A stretch of 64,000 nt of DNA from STF1-184 sp050178795 (GCA_050178795.1 JBFXFT010000002.1:102267-166266), one strand, 5' to 3'. Positions 42,475 through 51,607 are shown, counted from the stretch's first letter. The notes: generated by a model not told the origin, from the letters alone. Numbers and translations: made by a program.

Positions 42475-44064
42475 TTAACTTATTTTTATAGGTATTTCTG
42501 CAACTAAACTCTCAGTTGTTAAAAGCGTTGCCGCAACACTTGCAGCGTTTTGAAGCGAAGAACGTACAACCTTTGTTGGGTCTACAATTCCTGTTTTTAC
42601 CATGTCTACAAACTTGTTATTTAAAGCGTCCCAACCATAATTTTTTTGCTGTTTATTTAGTATTGTTTCTATTATTATGTTTGGGTCATTTCCACAATTT
42701 TTTGCTATTTGACTTATTGGTGCTTTTAATACTTTCAGTATTATTTCGGCACCCATTTTTTCATCTTTATTTAACTTGTTTACAAAGTTTGTAAGTGACT
42801 TAGTTAGGCTTAAAAGCGCTGTTCCGCCACCTGCAACAATTCCTTCTTCTACTGCTGCTTTGGTCGCTGACAAAGCGTCTTCTATTCTCAATTTTTTTTC
42901 TTTCATCTCTACTTCTGTTGCTGCACCGACTTTTATTACCGCAACACCGCCACTTATTTTGGCTAGACGCTCTTTTAGTTTTTCTTTATCGTAGTCGTTT
43001 TCTGTTCCTGTAATTTGCGTTTTTATTGCACTTATACGCTCGTCAAGTTTTTGTTTGGTTCCGCCACCTTCTACTATTATTGTTTTGTCTTTATCTACCT
43101 TTATTTGCTTTGCTGTTCCTAGCATTTCAAGGGTTGCGTCTTTTAATTTTATTCCTGTTTCTTCACTTATTAAAGTTGCTCCAGTTAAAACCGCTAAATC
43201 TTCTAGTAGCGCTCTTTTTTTATCTGCAAAAGATGGTGCTTTTACAGCGACGCATGTAAATGTTCCCCTTAGTTTATTTAAAACAAGGGTGGATAGCACC
43301 TCATTTTCTAGGTCGTCCGCTATTATAAAAAGTTTTTGATTTTTTCCAACCACTTTTTCTAAAAGGGGCAGTAGTTCCTGTAAGGTCTCAATCTTTTTGT
43401 CTGTAATTAAAATTAGGGCATTGTCTAGTATGCTCTCCATTTTTTCCATATCTGTACTCATATAGGGAGACAAATACCCTCTATCAAATTGCATACCTTC
43501 AACAAGTTTTAATTCAGTGTTTAAGGTTGCACCTTCTTCAATCGTTATTATGCCATCTTTTCCTACCTTGTCAAAGGCTTCGGCAATCAACTTGCCTATA
43601 AATTCGTCTCCAGCACTTATGCTTGCGACTTGTGCTATGTCTTTACTTGTGTTAATTTTTTTGCTGCTCTTTTGCAATTTTTTAACTGCAAAATTTACCG
43701 CTTTAAATATGCCGTTTTTTAGTATTACAGGGTTAGCACCTTTTTCAAAACAATTGTTACCTTCAAGAATTATGCTTTGTGCTAATACTGCACTTGTAGT
43801 CGTTCCGTCGCCTGCAACCTCGTTTGTTTTTATGCTTACTTCTTTTAAAAGTTGCGCTCCCATATTTTCAAAAGGGTCTAAAAGATCAATTTCTTTTGCT
43901 ATTGTTACACCGTCATTTGTAATTAGTGGGGTAGCAAATTTTTTTTCTAAAACTACGTTTCGTCCCTTTGGACCGAGCGTTATTTTTACCGTGTCTGCTA
44001 CCGCGTTAACTCCACTTATTAGTGCATTTCTAGCGTCTATTCCATATTTTATTTGTTTTGCCAT
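42475..44064 (-). CDS. groL: Chaperonin GroEL
   Basis: A 529-residue Hsp60 subunit that folds proteins in a double ring with GroES. N-terminal VADTVKITLGPKGRNVVLEKKF, the ATP motif GDGTTTSAVLAQSI, and the AAVEEGIVAGGGTALL signature are present. It is somewhat short: the usual Gly/Met-rich GGM tail is missing, the protein ending VAEIPIKIS. Gene follows groES by 11 bases on the minus strand with AAGGAGT before the ATG. Confidence 0.96.
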   Translation of the reverse strand: MAKQIKYGIDARNALISGVNAVADTVKITLGPKGRNVVLEKKFATPLITNDGVTIAKEIDLLDPFENMGAQLLKEVSIKTNEVAGDGTTTSAVLAQSIILEGNNCFEKGANPVILKNGIFKAVNFAVKKLQKSSKKINTSKDIAQVASISAGDEFIGKLIAEAFDKVGKDGIITIEEGATLNTELKLVEGMQFDRGYLSPYMSTDMEKMESILDNALILITDKKIETLQELLPLLEKVVGKNQKLFIIADDLENEVLSTLVLNKLRGTFTCVAVKAPSFADKKRALLEDLAVLTGATLISEETGIKLKDATLEMLGTAKQIKVDKDKTIIVEGGGTKQKLDERISAIKTQITGTENDYDKEKLKERLAKISGGVAVIKVGAATEVEMKEKKLRIEDALSATKAAVEEGIVAGGGTALLSLTKSLTNFVNKLNKDEKMGAEIILKVLKAPISQIAKNCGNDPNIIIETILNKQQKNYGWDALNNKFVDMVKTGIVDPTKVVRSSLQNAASVAATLLTTESLVAEIPIKIS

Positions 44065-44075
44065 TTGTTTACTCC

Positions 44076-44363
44076 TTAGTCTTCAATAATTGCTATTATG
44101 TCGTTTTGGTTTAGTATTTTGTAGGTCTCGCCGTCAAGTTTAAACTCGTTTCCAGCGTACTTTGAGTACAAAACGGTATCGTCAATTTTTAGTTTTAATG
44201 GCACTAGTTTATTGTCAATAATTTCGCCACTTCCAACGGCTATTACTTTTGCTATTGTTGGCTTTTCTTGTGCCGTAGTAGGTAAAACTATGCCACTTTT
44301 TATTGTTTCTTCTAGTTCAATGTCTTTTAAAACCACATTGTTAAATAAGGGCAATATTTTCAT
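44076..44363 (-). CDS. groS: Co-chaperonin GroES
   Basis: A 95-residue GroEL lid protein. It starts MKILPLFNNVVLKDIELEETIKSGIVLP, with the mobile loop in SGIVLPTTAQEKP and the closing VLYSKYAGNEFKLDGETYKILNQNDIIAIIE typical of GroES. GGAGAG ribosome site. First gene of groES-groEL; no perfect CIRCE operator is found upstream. Confidence 0.96.
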   Translation of the reverse strand: MKILPLFNNVVLKDIELEETIKSGIVLPTTAQEKPTIAKVIAVGSGEIIDNKLVPLKLKIDDTVLYSKYAGNEFKLDGETYKILNQNDIIAIIED

Positions 44364-44390
44364 AAATTCTCTCCTTTTTTATCGCCTCTT

Positions 44391-44419
44391 ATTTTATTAA
44401 GCACTTTACTTAGTTGCAA
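44391..44419 (-). promoter_or_regulatory. groES promoter
   Basis: Minus strand TTGCAA, 17 bases, TAAAAT. An AAGTGCTTAA within resembles one arm of CIRCE, but the other arm is poor. Confidence 0.65.
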
Positions 44420-44426
44420 ATTACTA

Positions 44427-44443
44427 TGCCAAAATTGTGCCAA
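44427..44443 (-). promoter_or_regulatory. TTGGCAC repeat / sigma-54-like element upstream of groES
   Basis: Minus strand TTGGCACAATTTTGGCA: a TTGGCA direct repeat, and GG-N10-GC spacing that fits a -24/-12 element at 15 of 17 consensus positions. It lies just upstream of the sigma-A type promoter, so an operator role is the other option. Confidence 0.4.
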
Positions 44444-44468
44444 AATAGTTTGTTTCTTTTAGTATAAG

Positions 44469-44498
44469 TTGCATATAAATAAAAAAGTGTGTTAAAAT
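44469..44498 (+). promoter_or_regulatory. sepF promoter
   Basis: TTGCAT, 18 bases, TAAAAT with TGT before the -10. Confidence 0.7.
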
Positions 44499-44525
44499 GG
44501 GTCTATAAAAATAAGGAAGATAAAT

Positions 44526-44912
44526 ATGGCAATTATTAAGCCTAGAGAGAAAAAAGAAAAGCCAAAACCAAAGGGCAGATATGTAAATTTTAATTTACAC
44601 AACAGACCAGACAATGAACAAATTGACAGGTTTTTTGATGTGAACAGAAATGACACAAATGACAATCAATTAGAGGCTGGCAGTTTAAAAATTTTTTCTC
44701 CAAAAAGCCAAGAAGAAGTACAATATATCGTCAGTTTTTTAAAGGAAAACGGTGCTTGTTTTGTCAATTTAGTTGGAATAAGTGAAGAGGACACTTTGAG
44801 GGTTTTAGACTTTTTGAGTGGAGCAATTTTTGCGCTTTTAGGACAAATTACAAGGGTGCAAAACAACCTATTTTTACTTTCTTTACAGGGCATAAATGTT
44901 AAACTAGACTAA
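44526..44912 (+). CDS. sepF: Cell division protein SepF
   Basis: A 128-residue FtsZ-interacting protein that tethers and bundles the Z-ring. The N-terminal part is basic; the C-terminal SepF domain (about 50-125) has IFSPKSQEEVQYIVSFLKENGACFVNLVGISEEDTLRVLDFLSGAIFAL and QNNLFLLSLQGINV, the usual family pattern. The membrane-targeting amphipathic helix normally at the N-terminus is not obvious. It heads sepF-lspA-rluD, away from the ftsZ cluster at 53 kb. Confidence 0.88.
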   Translation: MAIIKPREKKEKPKPKGRYVNFNLHNRPDNEQIDRFFDVNRNDTNDNQLEAGSLKIFSPKSQEEVQYIVSFLKENGACFVNLVGISEEDTLRVLDFLSGAIFALLGQITRVQNNLFLLSLQGINVKLD

Positions 44913-44931
44913 AAAGGAATAATAGAGGTTA

Positions 44932-45390
44932 ATGTTAAAGAGTTATTTTAAAAAAATAGGCATAATTTTATTAATTGTGGCACTTGACCAAGTGACAAAG
45001 TCTTTTCTTGACGGAGAAAATTTTTCTGTTATAGACAGCGTTCTTAGTTTTGTAAGTGCACATAACACTGGTGCCGCTTGGAGCATATTTGAGGGGCAAC
45101 TATTGGTGTTTATTATAGGTGCAATATTATTTATTATTGCTATGTTTGTATTTGATTATTTTGAAAGAGGAAAAGGTGGTTTTTACACCATTGGTTTTTC
45201 GCTTATCATAGCGGGGTCACTTGGTAACTTAATTGATAGAATTGCTTTTGGCTACGTTAGAGACTTTATTGCAATTGATTTTGTTAGATTCCCAGTATTC
45301 AATATCGCTGATATGTCCCTAGTTATAGGCGTAATTTTATTTATGATATATGTATTCTTTATTGAAGGCAAAAAGAAGGCGGTTAAGTAA
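44932..45390 (+). CDS. lspA: Lipoprotein signal peptidase
   Basis: A 152-residue membrane aspartic protease that cleaves prolipoprotein signal peptides after lipid attachment. Four membrane helices are seen, and both catalytic Asp regions: GNLIDRIAFGYVRDFI (about 101-116) and FNIADMSLVIG (about 123-133), plus the HNTGAAWSIF motif near residue 43. GAGGT ribosome site 19 bases behind sepF; rluD starts 2 bases after its stop, the frequent lspA-rluD pair. Confidence 0.95.
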   Translation: MLKSYFKKIGIILLIVALDQVTKSFLDGENFSVIDSVLSFVSAHNTGAAWSIFEGQLLVFIIGAILFIIAMFVFDYFERGKGGFYTIGFSLIIAGSLGNLIDRIAFGYVRDFIAIDFVRFPVFNIADMSLVIGVILFMIYVFFIEGKKKAVK

Positions 45391-45391
45391 T

Positions 45392-46312
45392 ATGGAGTAC
45401 AAATTTAAAATTGCAAGCGAGTATGTAAACACTCGTTTAGACATATTTTTACTTGGCAATTTGTCAAATCTAACCAGGAGCCAAATTAAAAATTTGGTTA
45501 CAGACGGTAAAGTTTTAATAAACAATAAAACTGTGACAAAAGCGGGGCAGTATTTAAAATTAAATGACGACATTTTAGTGCAAGTTGAAGAAAAGATAGA
45601 ACTTAACGCAGAGCCAGAAAATATTAAACTAGACATAATTTATGAAGACGACTATTTGGCGGTAATAAATAAGCCACAAGGGATGGTAGTTCATCCTGCG
45701 GTTGGTAACCGTTCAGGTACACTTGTCAATGCACTTTTATATCATTTTAAAAATTTGAGCGATGTAAATTCAAACATAAGACCCGGAATAGTGCATAGAC
45801 TAGACAAGGACACTTCTGGTTTAATTGTAATTGCAAAAAACAACGAGGCTCATTTAAGCCTCGCAAAACAAATTAAAGAAAAAACGGCGACTAGGCTTTA
45901 TTTGGCGATATGCTCTGGCGTTATAAAAGAGGACGAGGGAGTAATAAATAAAAATTTAGACAGGAGCACCGCCGACCGCAAAAAAATTGCAGTGACGACC
46001 GATGTTAAGGGTAGAACCGCAATAACTGAGTACAAGGTTCTGGAGCGTTTTAAAGGGTTTACTTATGTTGAGTTTAAGTTAAAAACTGGTAGGACGCATC
46101 AAATAAGGGTGCACTCAAAGTACATTGGTCACCCAGTTTTAGGCGATGAGACTTACGGACATCACTATAAAAACATAAAACTTAAAGGACAACTACTGCA
46201 CGCGTACAAATTGAGTTTTATGCACCCCATAACTAACGAATATATGGAGTTTGAAGCACCACTTCCAGAATATTTTGAAAATATGCTAAAAAAGTTGCAT
46301 CAATTATATTAA
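45392..46312 (+). CDS. rluD: RluD-type 23S rRNA pseudouridine synthase
   Basis: A 306-residue enzyme with an N-terminal S4 RNA-binding domain (about 8-70, TRLDIFLLGNLSNLTRSQIKNLVTDGKVLINN) and the catalytic domain with RPGIVHRLDKDTSGLIVIAK and LKTGRTHQIRVHSKYIGHPVLGD. S4 plus this location behind lspA fits RluD/YlyB. Start at ATG 45392, two bases after lspA; a longer frame from 45350 would overlap lspA and is unlikely. Confidence 0.94.
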   Translation: MEYKFKIASEYVNTRLDIFLLGNLSNLTRSQIKNLVTDGKVLINNKTVTKAGQYLKLNDDILVQVEEKIELNAEPENIKLDIIYEDDYLAVINKPQGMVVHPAVGNRSGTLVNALLYHFKNLSDVNSNIRPGIVHRLDKDTSGLIVIAKNNEAHLSLAKQIKEKTATRLYLAICSGVIKEDEGVINKNLDRSTADRKKIAVTTDVKGRTAITEYKVLERFKGFTYVEFKLKTGRTHQIRVHSKYIGHPVLGDETYGHHYKNIKLKGQLLHAYKLSFMHPITNEYMEFEAPLPEYFENMLKKLHQLY

Positions 46313-46364
46313 CTTTTTTAGTTAAATGTGCTAATATTTATTTATTAAATTTGAGGAGAATCTT

Positions 46365-46646
46365 ATGACAGAATTAAAATTGAAAAAACTTGTAAATGCA
46401 ATTGCTTATTTTTCTATTATCTTTTTAGCAGTAGCGTTAATTTTTAGCCAAATAGCACAAAACAACACAGGGCTATTTGCTAGTATTTCTAACATCTTTA
46501 CAGTAATTGCAAACTCATTAGCGTACATTATTGTTGGCTTTGGCGCTTTCTTTTACGTTAAGACTAAACGAAATATTTTATATATGATTAGTTACATAGT
46601 AGCAGTCATTTTGGTAATTATATTTGTAATTATTCCATTATTTTAA
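46365..46646 (+). CDS. Small three-helix membrane protein
   Basis: A 93-residue protein with three hydrophobic helices (about 10-30, 38-62, 70-92) joined by short loops, one with KTKRN. Good TTGAGGAGA ribosome site. Followed after 12 bases by another membrane protein gene, so the two are likely one unit. No family recognised. Confidence 0.6.
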   Translation: MTELKLKKLVNAIAYFSIIFLAVALIFSQIAQNNTGLFASISNIFTVIANSLAYIIVGFGAFFYVKTKRNILYMISYIVAVILVIIFVIIPLF

Positions 46647-46658
46647 AGGTTAAAAGTG

Positions 46659-47045
46659 ATGAAGATAAACAAATATCTAAGTGTTAATTTTATAATATTT
46701 TTTGTTGCAGCAATTCTTTTAATACTATCTCCGCTTGCGCTGATAGTAAACTTTTTTGCAATGTTTTTGCTTAGTATTTCGGTGCTTATGGGTGCATATT
46801 ATATGACAAAAAACTATAACGAAACGAAAAAACAAATAATAGCAAACGAAAAAGAAATAATACTGGAACTAGCGACAGAAGAGGGCGGAGAACAATACAT
46901 CTATAAAAACGCTAACGGTACAAAAAATTGGAACAAAAGAATAAACAGTGCACTTAGGGAAAAACTTACAACCATAATAGCAGTTTGGTTTATTGGGGCG
47001 GTTTTATTATACTTTTCAATTACCTTGCTAATATCATTTTTTTAA
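46659..47045 (+). CDS. Small membrane protein with cytoplasmic loop
   Basis: A 128-residue protein with two N-terminal helices (about 8-50 in total), a charged loop of about 55 residues (NYNETKKQIIANEKEIILELATEEGG...), and a C-terminal helix (about 105-127). Start ATG 46659 is 9 bases after AAAGG; a GTG three bases earlier is possible. No family recognised. Confidence 0.6.
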   Translation: MKINKYLSVNFIIFFVAAILLILSPLALIVNFFAMFLLSISVLMGAYYMTKNYNETKKQIIANEKEIILELATEEGGEQYIYKNANGTKNWNKRINSALREKLTTIIAVWFIGAVLLYFSITLLISFF

Positions 47046-47050
47046 AAATT

Positions 47051-47075
47051 AACTCTTTTAAAAAGAGTTTTTTTA
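47051..47075 (+). terminator. Terminator before tig
   Basis: AACTCTTTT/AAAAGAGTT stem with T7 tail. Confidence 0.85.
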
Positions 47076-47111
47076 AGTTATAAAAATAATGTTTGTTTTT
47101 ATTAAATTTAA

Positions 47112-47140
47112 TGGCAATTTAAGTTTAAGTGTGTTATAAT
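47112..47140 (+). promoter_or_regulatory. tig promoter
   Basis: TATAAT with TGT before it; -35 TGGCAA at 17 bases is weak. Confidence 0.6.
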
Positions 47141-47173
47141 TGCCTAGCATTTTAAATTATTAGGAGATAGAAA

Positions 47174-48457
47174 ATGAAATATACAAAAGAGACTTTAAAA
47201 AATAAAGAAGTTCAATTTGAAATTGATTTAACAAAAGAAGAGTGGGAAGAACTTGTTGAAGAGGCTTACGAGCACGAAAAAGGCAAATATTCAGTACAAG
47301 GTTTTAGGGCAGGTAAAGCACCAAGAAACTTAATTGAAAAAATGTACGGAAATACTGTTTTTTACGAACACGCTTTGGAACACGCTTTTCATAGATATTA
47401 TGGCGAAATTCTAGACAAAGAAGTAGATGTTGAGCCAGTAGCAAGCCCAAGTATAGATGTTAAGAGGCTAGACAAAGACGGTGCTACAATACTTATTCAA
47501 GTAGCAGTTAAACCAGAAGTTGTTTTGGGACAATATAAAGGGCTAGAAATTAAAAAGGCAGTTAAGAGAGTAACAAAGGAAGAAATAAATGCAGAGTTAC
47601 TTTTAGAGCAAGAAAAAGCAAGCAGACAAATAGAAGTTGTTAGGGAAGTAAAAGAGGGCGATACCGTTACAATGGACTTTGTTGGCAGTATTGACGGCGT
47701 TAAATTTGACGGCGGTTCAGCAAAGGATTATGACCTTGAAATAGGTTCAAAATCCTTCATTCCTGGTTTTGAAGACCAAGTAATTGGTATGAAAACTGGC
47801 GAGACTAAAGACATTAAAGTAAAGTTCCCAGAGAACTACCACGCACAAGACCTAAAAGGTAAGGAGAGCAACTTTAAAGTTACAATTCACAAAATTACAG
47901 AAAAACAAATGCCAGCACTAGATGACGAACTAGCAAAAAATATGAGCGAGTTTGAAACACTAAAGGACTGGGAAGCAGATGTTAAAAAACACTTGCAAGA
48001 AAAAAATGCAGAACAAGCAAAACTAGAAGCAGATAATACCCTAATTCAAACAGTTACAGACAACGCAAAGGTTGAAGTTCCTGAAATTATGGTTGAAGAG
48101 CAAATTGATTCATTTATTAAAGAGTTTGAATATAGACTTATGTATCAAGGCTTAAAACTTGAAGATTATATTCAAATGATGGGAACTACACTTGAAGATT
48201 TAAGAAAAGGTAGACGCCAAGACGCAATAGCAACAGTAAAGACAAGACTTGTCTTAGAGGCAATATTAAAAGCAGAAAAAATAGATGTTGTAGAGGAAGA
48301 ATTTAAAGGTAAACTTGCAGAACTAGCAAAGGCAGAGGGTAAGTCAGAAAAAGAGTTTGAAAAGACTTTGACTGAAGAAAGAATCAATTACATTGTAAAC
48401 GATTTAATAATTTCTAAACTTATTGACTACCTAAGAAAAAACAACAATCTTAACTAA
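47174..48457 (+). CDS. tig: Trigger factor
   Basis: A 427-residue ribosome-bound chaperone. N-terminal domain with the ribosome-docking signature as GFRAGKAPRNLI (family GFRxGKxP, about 42-53), an FKBP-type isomerase domain (about 150-240, VKEGDTVTMDFVGSIDG, IGSKSFIPGFEDQVIGMKTGETK) and the helical C-terminal domain. Own promoter, TAGGAGA ribosome site and terminator. lon follows, a common neighbourhood with clpXP absent here. Confidence 0.96.
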   Translation: MKYTKETLKNKEVQFEIDLTKEEWEELVEEAYEHEKGKYSVQGFRAGKAPRNLIEKMYGNTVFYEHALEHAFHRYYGEILDKEVDVEPVASPSIDVKRLDKDGATILIQVAVKPEVVLGQYKGLEIKKAVKRVTKEEINAELLLEQEKASRQIEVVREVKEGDTVTMDFVGSIDGVKFDGGSAKDYDLEIGSKSFIPGFEDQVIGMKTGETKDIKVKFPENYHAQDLKGKESNFKVTIHKITEKQMPALDDELAKNMSEFETLKDWEADVKKHLQEKNAEQAKLEADNTLIQTVTDNAKVEVPEIMVEEQIDSFIKEFEYRLMYQGLKLEDYIQMMGTTLEDLRKGRRQDAIATVKTRLVLEAILKAEKIDVVEEEFKGKLAELAKAEGKSEKEFEKTLTEERINYIVNDLIISKLIDYLRKNNNLN

Positions 48458-48475
48458 AATTTTGTTATTTTAAAG

Positions 48476-48508
48476 TACGCTCGCCGTTTTAAAGTGAGCG
48501 TATTTTTA
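48476..48508 (+). terminator. Terminator after tig
   Basis: TACGCTC/GAGCGTA stem and T5 tail. Confidence 0.85.
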
Positions 48509-48525
48509 TTGTTGGTTTAAACGCC

Positions 48526-48554
48526 TTGCAATTTATTTTATTATACATTATAAT
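48526..48554 (+). promoter_or_regulatory. lon promoter
   Basis: TTGCAA, 17 bases, TATAAT. Confidence 0.85.
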
Positions 48555-48566
48555 AAATAAGCAATT

Positions 48567-48580
48567 GTTGCAGTTGCAAC
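48567..48580. promoter_or_regulatory. Inverted repeat at the lon transcription start
   Basis: GTTGCA-GT-TGCAAC begins about 6 bases after the predicted start site, a good place for a repressor. Confidence 0.4.
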
Positions 48581-48607
48581 ATTAATTTATTAATAAGAGG
48601 TGAGATT

Positions 48608-50974
48608 ATGGAAAAAATAGTACAAATTAAGCCTTCTAGTGCTATTTATGAAACTGAGAAGGAAAACAAAAAATATAAAATGATAGCCTTAAAGGGTATC
48701 ATTGCTTTTCCAAATATGCCAATTACTTGTGACATAGGAAAAGAAAAAAGTAAGCGCGCACTAAAAGACGCGTTAGAGAGTGGCGAGCAAATATTTTTGA
48801 CTTACCAAAAAAACTTAAATGCACTAAATATTACAATGGGAGATGTCAACATTGTAGGCACTATTTGTGACATTAAACAAATGGTAAAGGCAAGTGCGGA
48901 CATAGTAAAACTTTTAGCGCAAGGCGTTAAGCGCGCAATAATCAAAAAAATAGTTGAGGAAGACCCATACTTTGTAGTAGAGGTTGAAGACGCACAAATA
49001 TTAAACGAATATACAGTTGTAAGCAAAGCACTTTTTGTAAACGCAAAAGATAAGTTTTTTGAATATGCCAACATAGACAGCAAATTAAATAGAGATGTTT
49101 TAGCGTTTATCAATGCTATTTCAAGTCCAAACATTTTTATTGATAGCGTTGCAGCACTAACCATTAAGAACGAGTCCAGTCAAATAAACCTATTGAACGA
49201 GTTTGACACAGAAGCGAGACTTGAAAAATTAATAAACTACCTTATGGACGAAATTGAAATAGCAAAAATAAATAAAAAAATAAATGCGGATATAAAACAC
49301 AATATGGATAAGGCACAAAAAGATTATTACTTAAGAGAACAAATAAAGGCAATAAACGCAGAACTAGGCGAGGGAGAAGACGAATATGACGCCCTTGCAA
49401 AGCAAATTGATGCTCTAAAAATGCCAAAAGAGGTTAAAGACCGCGCTGTTAAGGAACTAGCAAGGCTAAGGAAAATGCCTATTATGGTGCCAGAAAACTC
49501 TATTATTAGAAATTATTTAGAGGTACTTACTGAACTTCCTTGGGGCAAAAAGACGACCGATAATAAAGACTTAAAGCGTGCAAGGCAAATTTTGGACGAA
49601 GACCATGCAGGCTTAAAAGAAGTTAAAGAAAGAATAATAGAACACCTTGCAGTTATGCAACTAACTAGCAAGATTAGCGGACAAATAATATGCTTTGTTG
49701 GTCCTCCTGGCGTTGGTAAAACGAGCGTAGCAAAGAGTATAGCAAGAGCACTAAACCGCAACTTTGTAAAAATGGCAGTTGGTGGCGTCAAGGACGAGAG
49801 CGAACTAAGGGGACACAGAAAGACTTATGTCGGCGCTATGCCTGGTAGAATTATTTACAATATGAAATTGGCTAAGAGTTCTAATCCAGTTTTCTTGATA
49901 GACGAAATAGATAAAATGGCAAACGACCAAAGGGGCGACCCAGCAAGTGCAATGCTTGAAATTTTAGATCCAGAGCAAAACCAAATTTTTAGGGACAACT
50001 TTTTGGAAGTGCCTTATGACCTATCTGACGTTATGTTTATTGCTACGGCAAACAACATAGGCGATATACCAAAACCACTTTTAGATCGAATGGAAGTTAT
50101 TGAACTTAACAGTTACACCGAGAAGGAAAAATACGACATTGCCAAAAATTATTTACTGCCAAAAGAACTTAAAAAACATGGTCTAAATAAAGAACAGTTA
50201 GTCATAACAAAAGAGGCTTTAGAGAAGATAATAGAGCAATATACTTACGAAGCAGGTGTTAGAAATCTAGAACGTGAAATTGCGAAGATATGTAGAAAAG
50301 TTGCAGTAAAACTCATAGAAAATGATGAAAATGCGCGTAAAAACGCTAAATTTGAGATAAATTTGTCAAATTTGAACGAATATTTGGGTGCAGCCAAACT
50401 TATTAAAACTTTAAAAAGAGACAAACCAGAGGTTGGTTTAGTGTCTGGTTTAAGTTATTCAACAATGGGTGGTGGAGTACTAACTATTGAGGTAAATGTG
50501 ACAGATGGAGATGGCAAAATTCTACTTACTGGTAGCCTTGGTGAGGTTATGCAAGAGAGCGCAAAAGCCGCTTTAAGTGCCGTTAAAAGTATGGCAAAAG
50601 ATTATGGAATTGACCCTGCAATTTTTGCTAAAAAGGACATTCACATTCACGTGCCAGAGGGTGCAGTAAAAAAGGAAGGTCCATCTGCTGGTATGGCTCT
50701 TGCCACGGCAATACTTTCAAGCTTTACTAATTTGCCTGTAAATAACGACTTAGCAATGACGGGCGAAATTACAATAAGGGGCAAAGTTTTAGCCATTGGC
50801 GGTTTAAAAGAAAAATTATTTGCCGCAAATCGTGCAGGCATTAAAAACGTTATAGTGCCAATAGAAAATAAAGAAGATATTTCTGAACTTCCTGAAGAGG
50901 TAAGAAATGAACTTAACATAGTTTTAGTTAGCAACTTTAATGAGGCAGCAAAATACGCTTTAATAAGGAATTAG
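48608..50974 (+). CDS. lon: ATP-dependent protease Lon
   Basis: A 788-residue AAA+ serine protease. N-terminal substrate domain (about 1-210), AAA+ module with Walker A G365-PPGVGK-T372 and Walker B VFLIDEIDKM, and the C-terminal protease domain with the catalytic Ser693 in EGPSAGMALA and the Lys of GGLKEK, 43 residues further (736). Length normal. Ribosome site AAGAGGTGA. ysxC starts 2 bases after the stop, the usual lon-ysxC pair. Confidence 0.97.
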   Translation: MEKIVQIKPSSAIYETEKENKKYKMIALKGIIAFPNMPITCDIGKEKSKRALKDALESGEQIFLTYQKNLNALNITMGDVNIVGTICDIKQMVKASADIVKLLAQGVKRAIIKKIVEEDPYFVVEVEDAQILNEYTVVSKALFVNAKDKFFEYANIDSKLNRDVLAFINAISSPNIFIDSVAALTIKNESSQINLLNEFDTEARLEKLINYLMDEIEIAKINKKINADIKHNMDKAQKDYYLREQIKAINAELGEGEDEYDALAKQIDALKMPKEVKDRAVKELARLRKMPIMVPENSIIRNYLEVLTELPWGKKTTDNKDLKRARQILDEDHAGLKEVKERIIEHLAVMQLTSKISGQIICFVGPPGVGKTSVAKSIARALNRNFVKMAVGGVKDESELRGHRKTYVGAMPGRIIYNMKLAKSSNPVFLIDEIDKMANDQRGDPASAMLEILDPEQNQIFRDNFLEVPYDLSDVMFIATANNIGDIPKPLLDRMEVIELNSYTEKEKYDIAKNYLLPKELKKHGLNKEQLVITKEALEKIIEQYTYEAGVRNLEREIAKICRKVAVKLIENDENARKNAKFEINLSNLNEYLGAAKLIKTLKRDKPEVGLVSGLSYSTMGGGVLTIEVNVTDGDGKILLTGSLGEVMQESAKAALSAVKSMAKDYGIDPAIFAKKDIHIHVPEGAVKKEGPSAGMALATAILSSFTNLPVNNDLAMTGEITIRGKVLAIGGLKEKLFAANRAGIKNVIVPIENKEDISELPEEVRNELNIVLVSNFNEAAKYALIRN

Positions 50975-50976
50975 AA

Positions 50977-51558
50977 ATGAAAATTAACAGTGCAGAATTT
51001 GTTACAACGGTCGCAAGTGCCAACAATATTTTAAAAAATGAGCAAATAGAATTTGCTTTTGTTGGCAGGAGCAATGTTGGAAAGAGTAGTTTAATAAACG
51101 CACTGACTAATCGCAAAAATTTAGCGAAGGCAAGTTCAACGCCTGGCAAAACAAAACACATAAATTATTTTATAATAAATGGCGGTGAGTTTCACATTGT
51201 TGACCTTCCAGGATACGGTTATCATCAAGCGAGCAAGCAAGAGGAAAAAGTTTGGGTGTCGTTAATTGAAAACTATCTAAATGACAACAAAAATTTAAAG
51301 TGCGTATTTGTACTTATGGATATTAGACACAACCCAAGTGAGTTAGATAAACAAATGATTGCTTTTTTAAATTACTATCATATTCCTTATGTAATTCTAG
51401 CCACAAAGGCAGACAAACTTCCCAAAAGTCAAAAAAATGTGTACGCTTCTAAAATAGCGAGCGAACTTGGACTTGGCATTGATAACATAATTGTGACGAG
51501 TGCTGATGAAAAATTTGGGCTAGACAAAGTGCTACAAAAAATGGAACAATTTATGTAA
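50977..51558 (+). CDS. ysxC: Ribosome biogenesis GTPase YsxC/EngB
   Basis: A 193-residue GTPase needed for large-subunit assembly. G1 GRSNVGKSSLINAL, G2 region SSTPGKTKHINYF, G3 VDLPGYGYH and G4 TKADK are intact. Starts 2 bases after lon, so translation is coupled. Confidence 0.96.
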   Translation: MKINSAEFVTTVASANNILKNEQIEFAFVGRSNVGKSSLINALTNRKNLAKASSTPGKTKHINYFIINGGEFHIVDLPGYGYHQASKQEEKVWVSLIENYLNDNKNLKCVFVLMDIRHNPSELDKQMIAFLNYYHIPYVILATKADKLPKSQKNVYASKIASELGLGIDNIIVTSADEKFGLDKVLQKMEQFM

Positions 51559-51607
51559 AATGTAAATAAATTTGTACTTTTAACATAGTTAAAAAATAAA
51601 CGCTATA

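Noticed and set aside
43517..44089. 190-residue plus-strand frame opposite groEL/groES
   Set aside because: It is an antisense shadow of a conserved gene, has no ribosome site and no family pattern.
44391..44425. CIRCE (HrcA) operator before groES
   Set aside because: Only one arm (AAGTGCTTAA) resembles the consensus; the partner arm is not complementary over nine bases.
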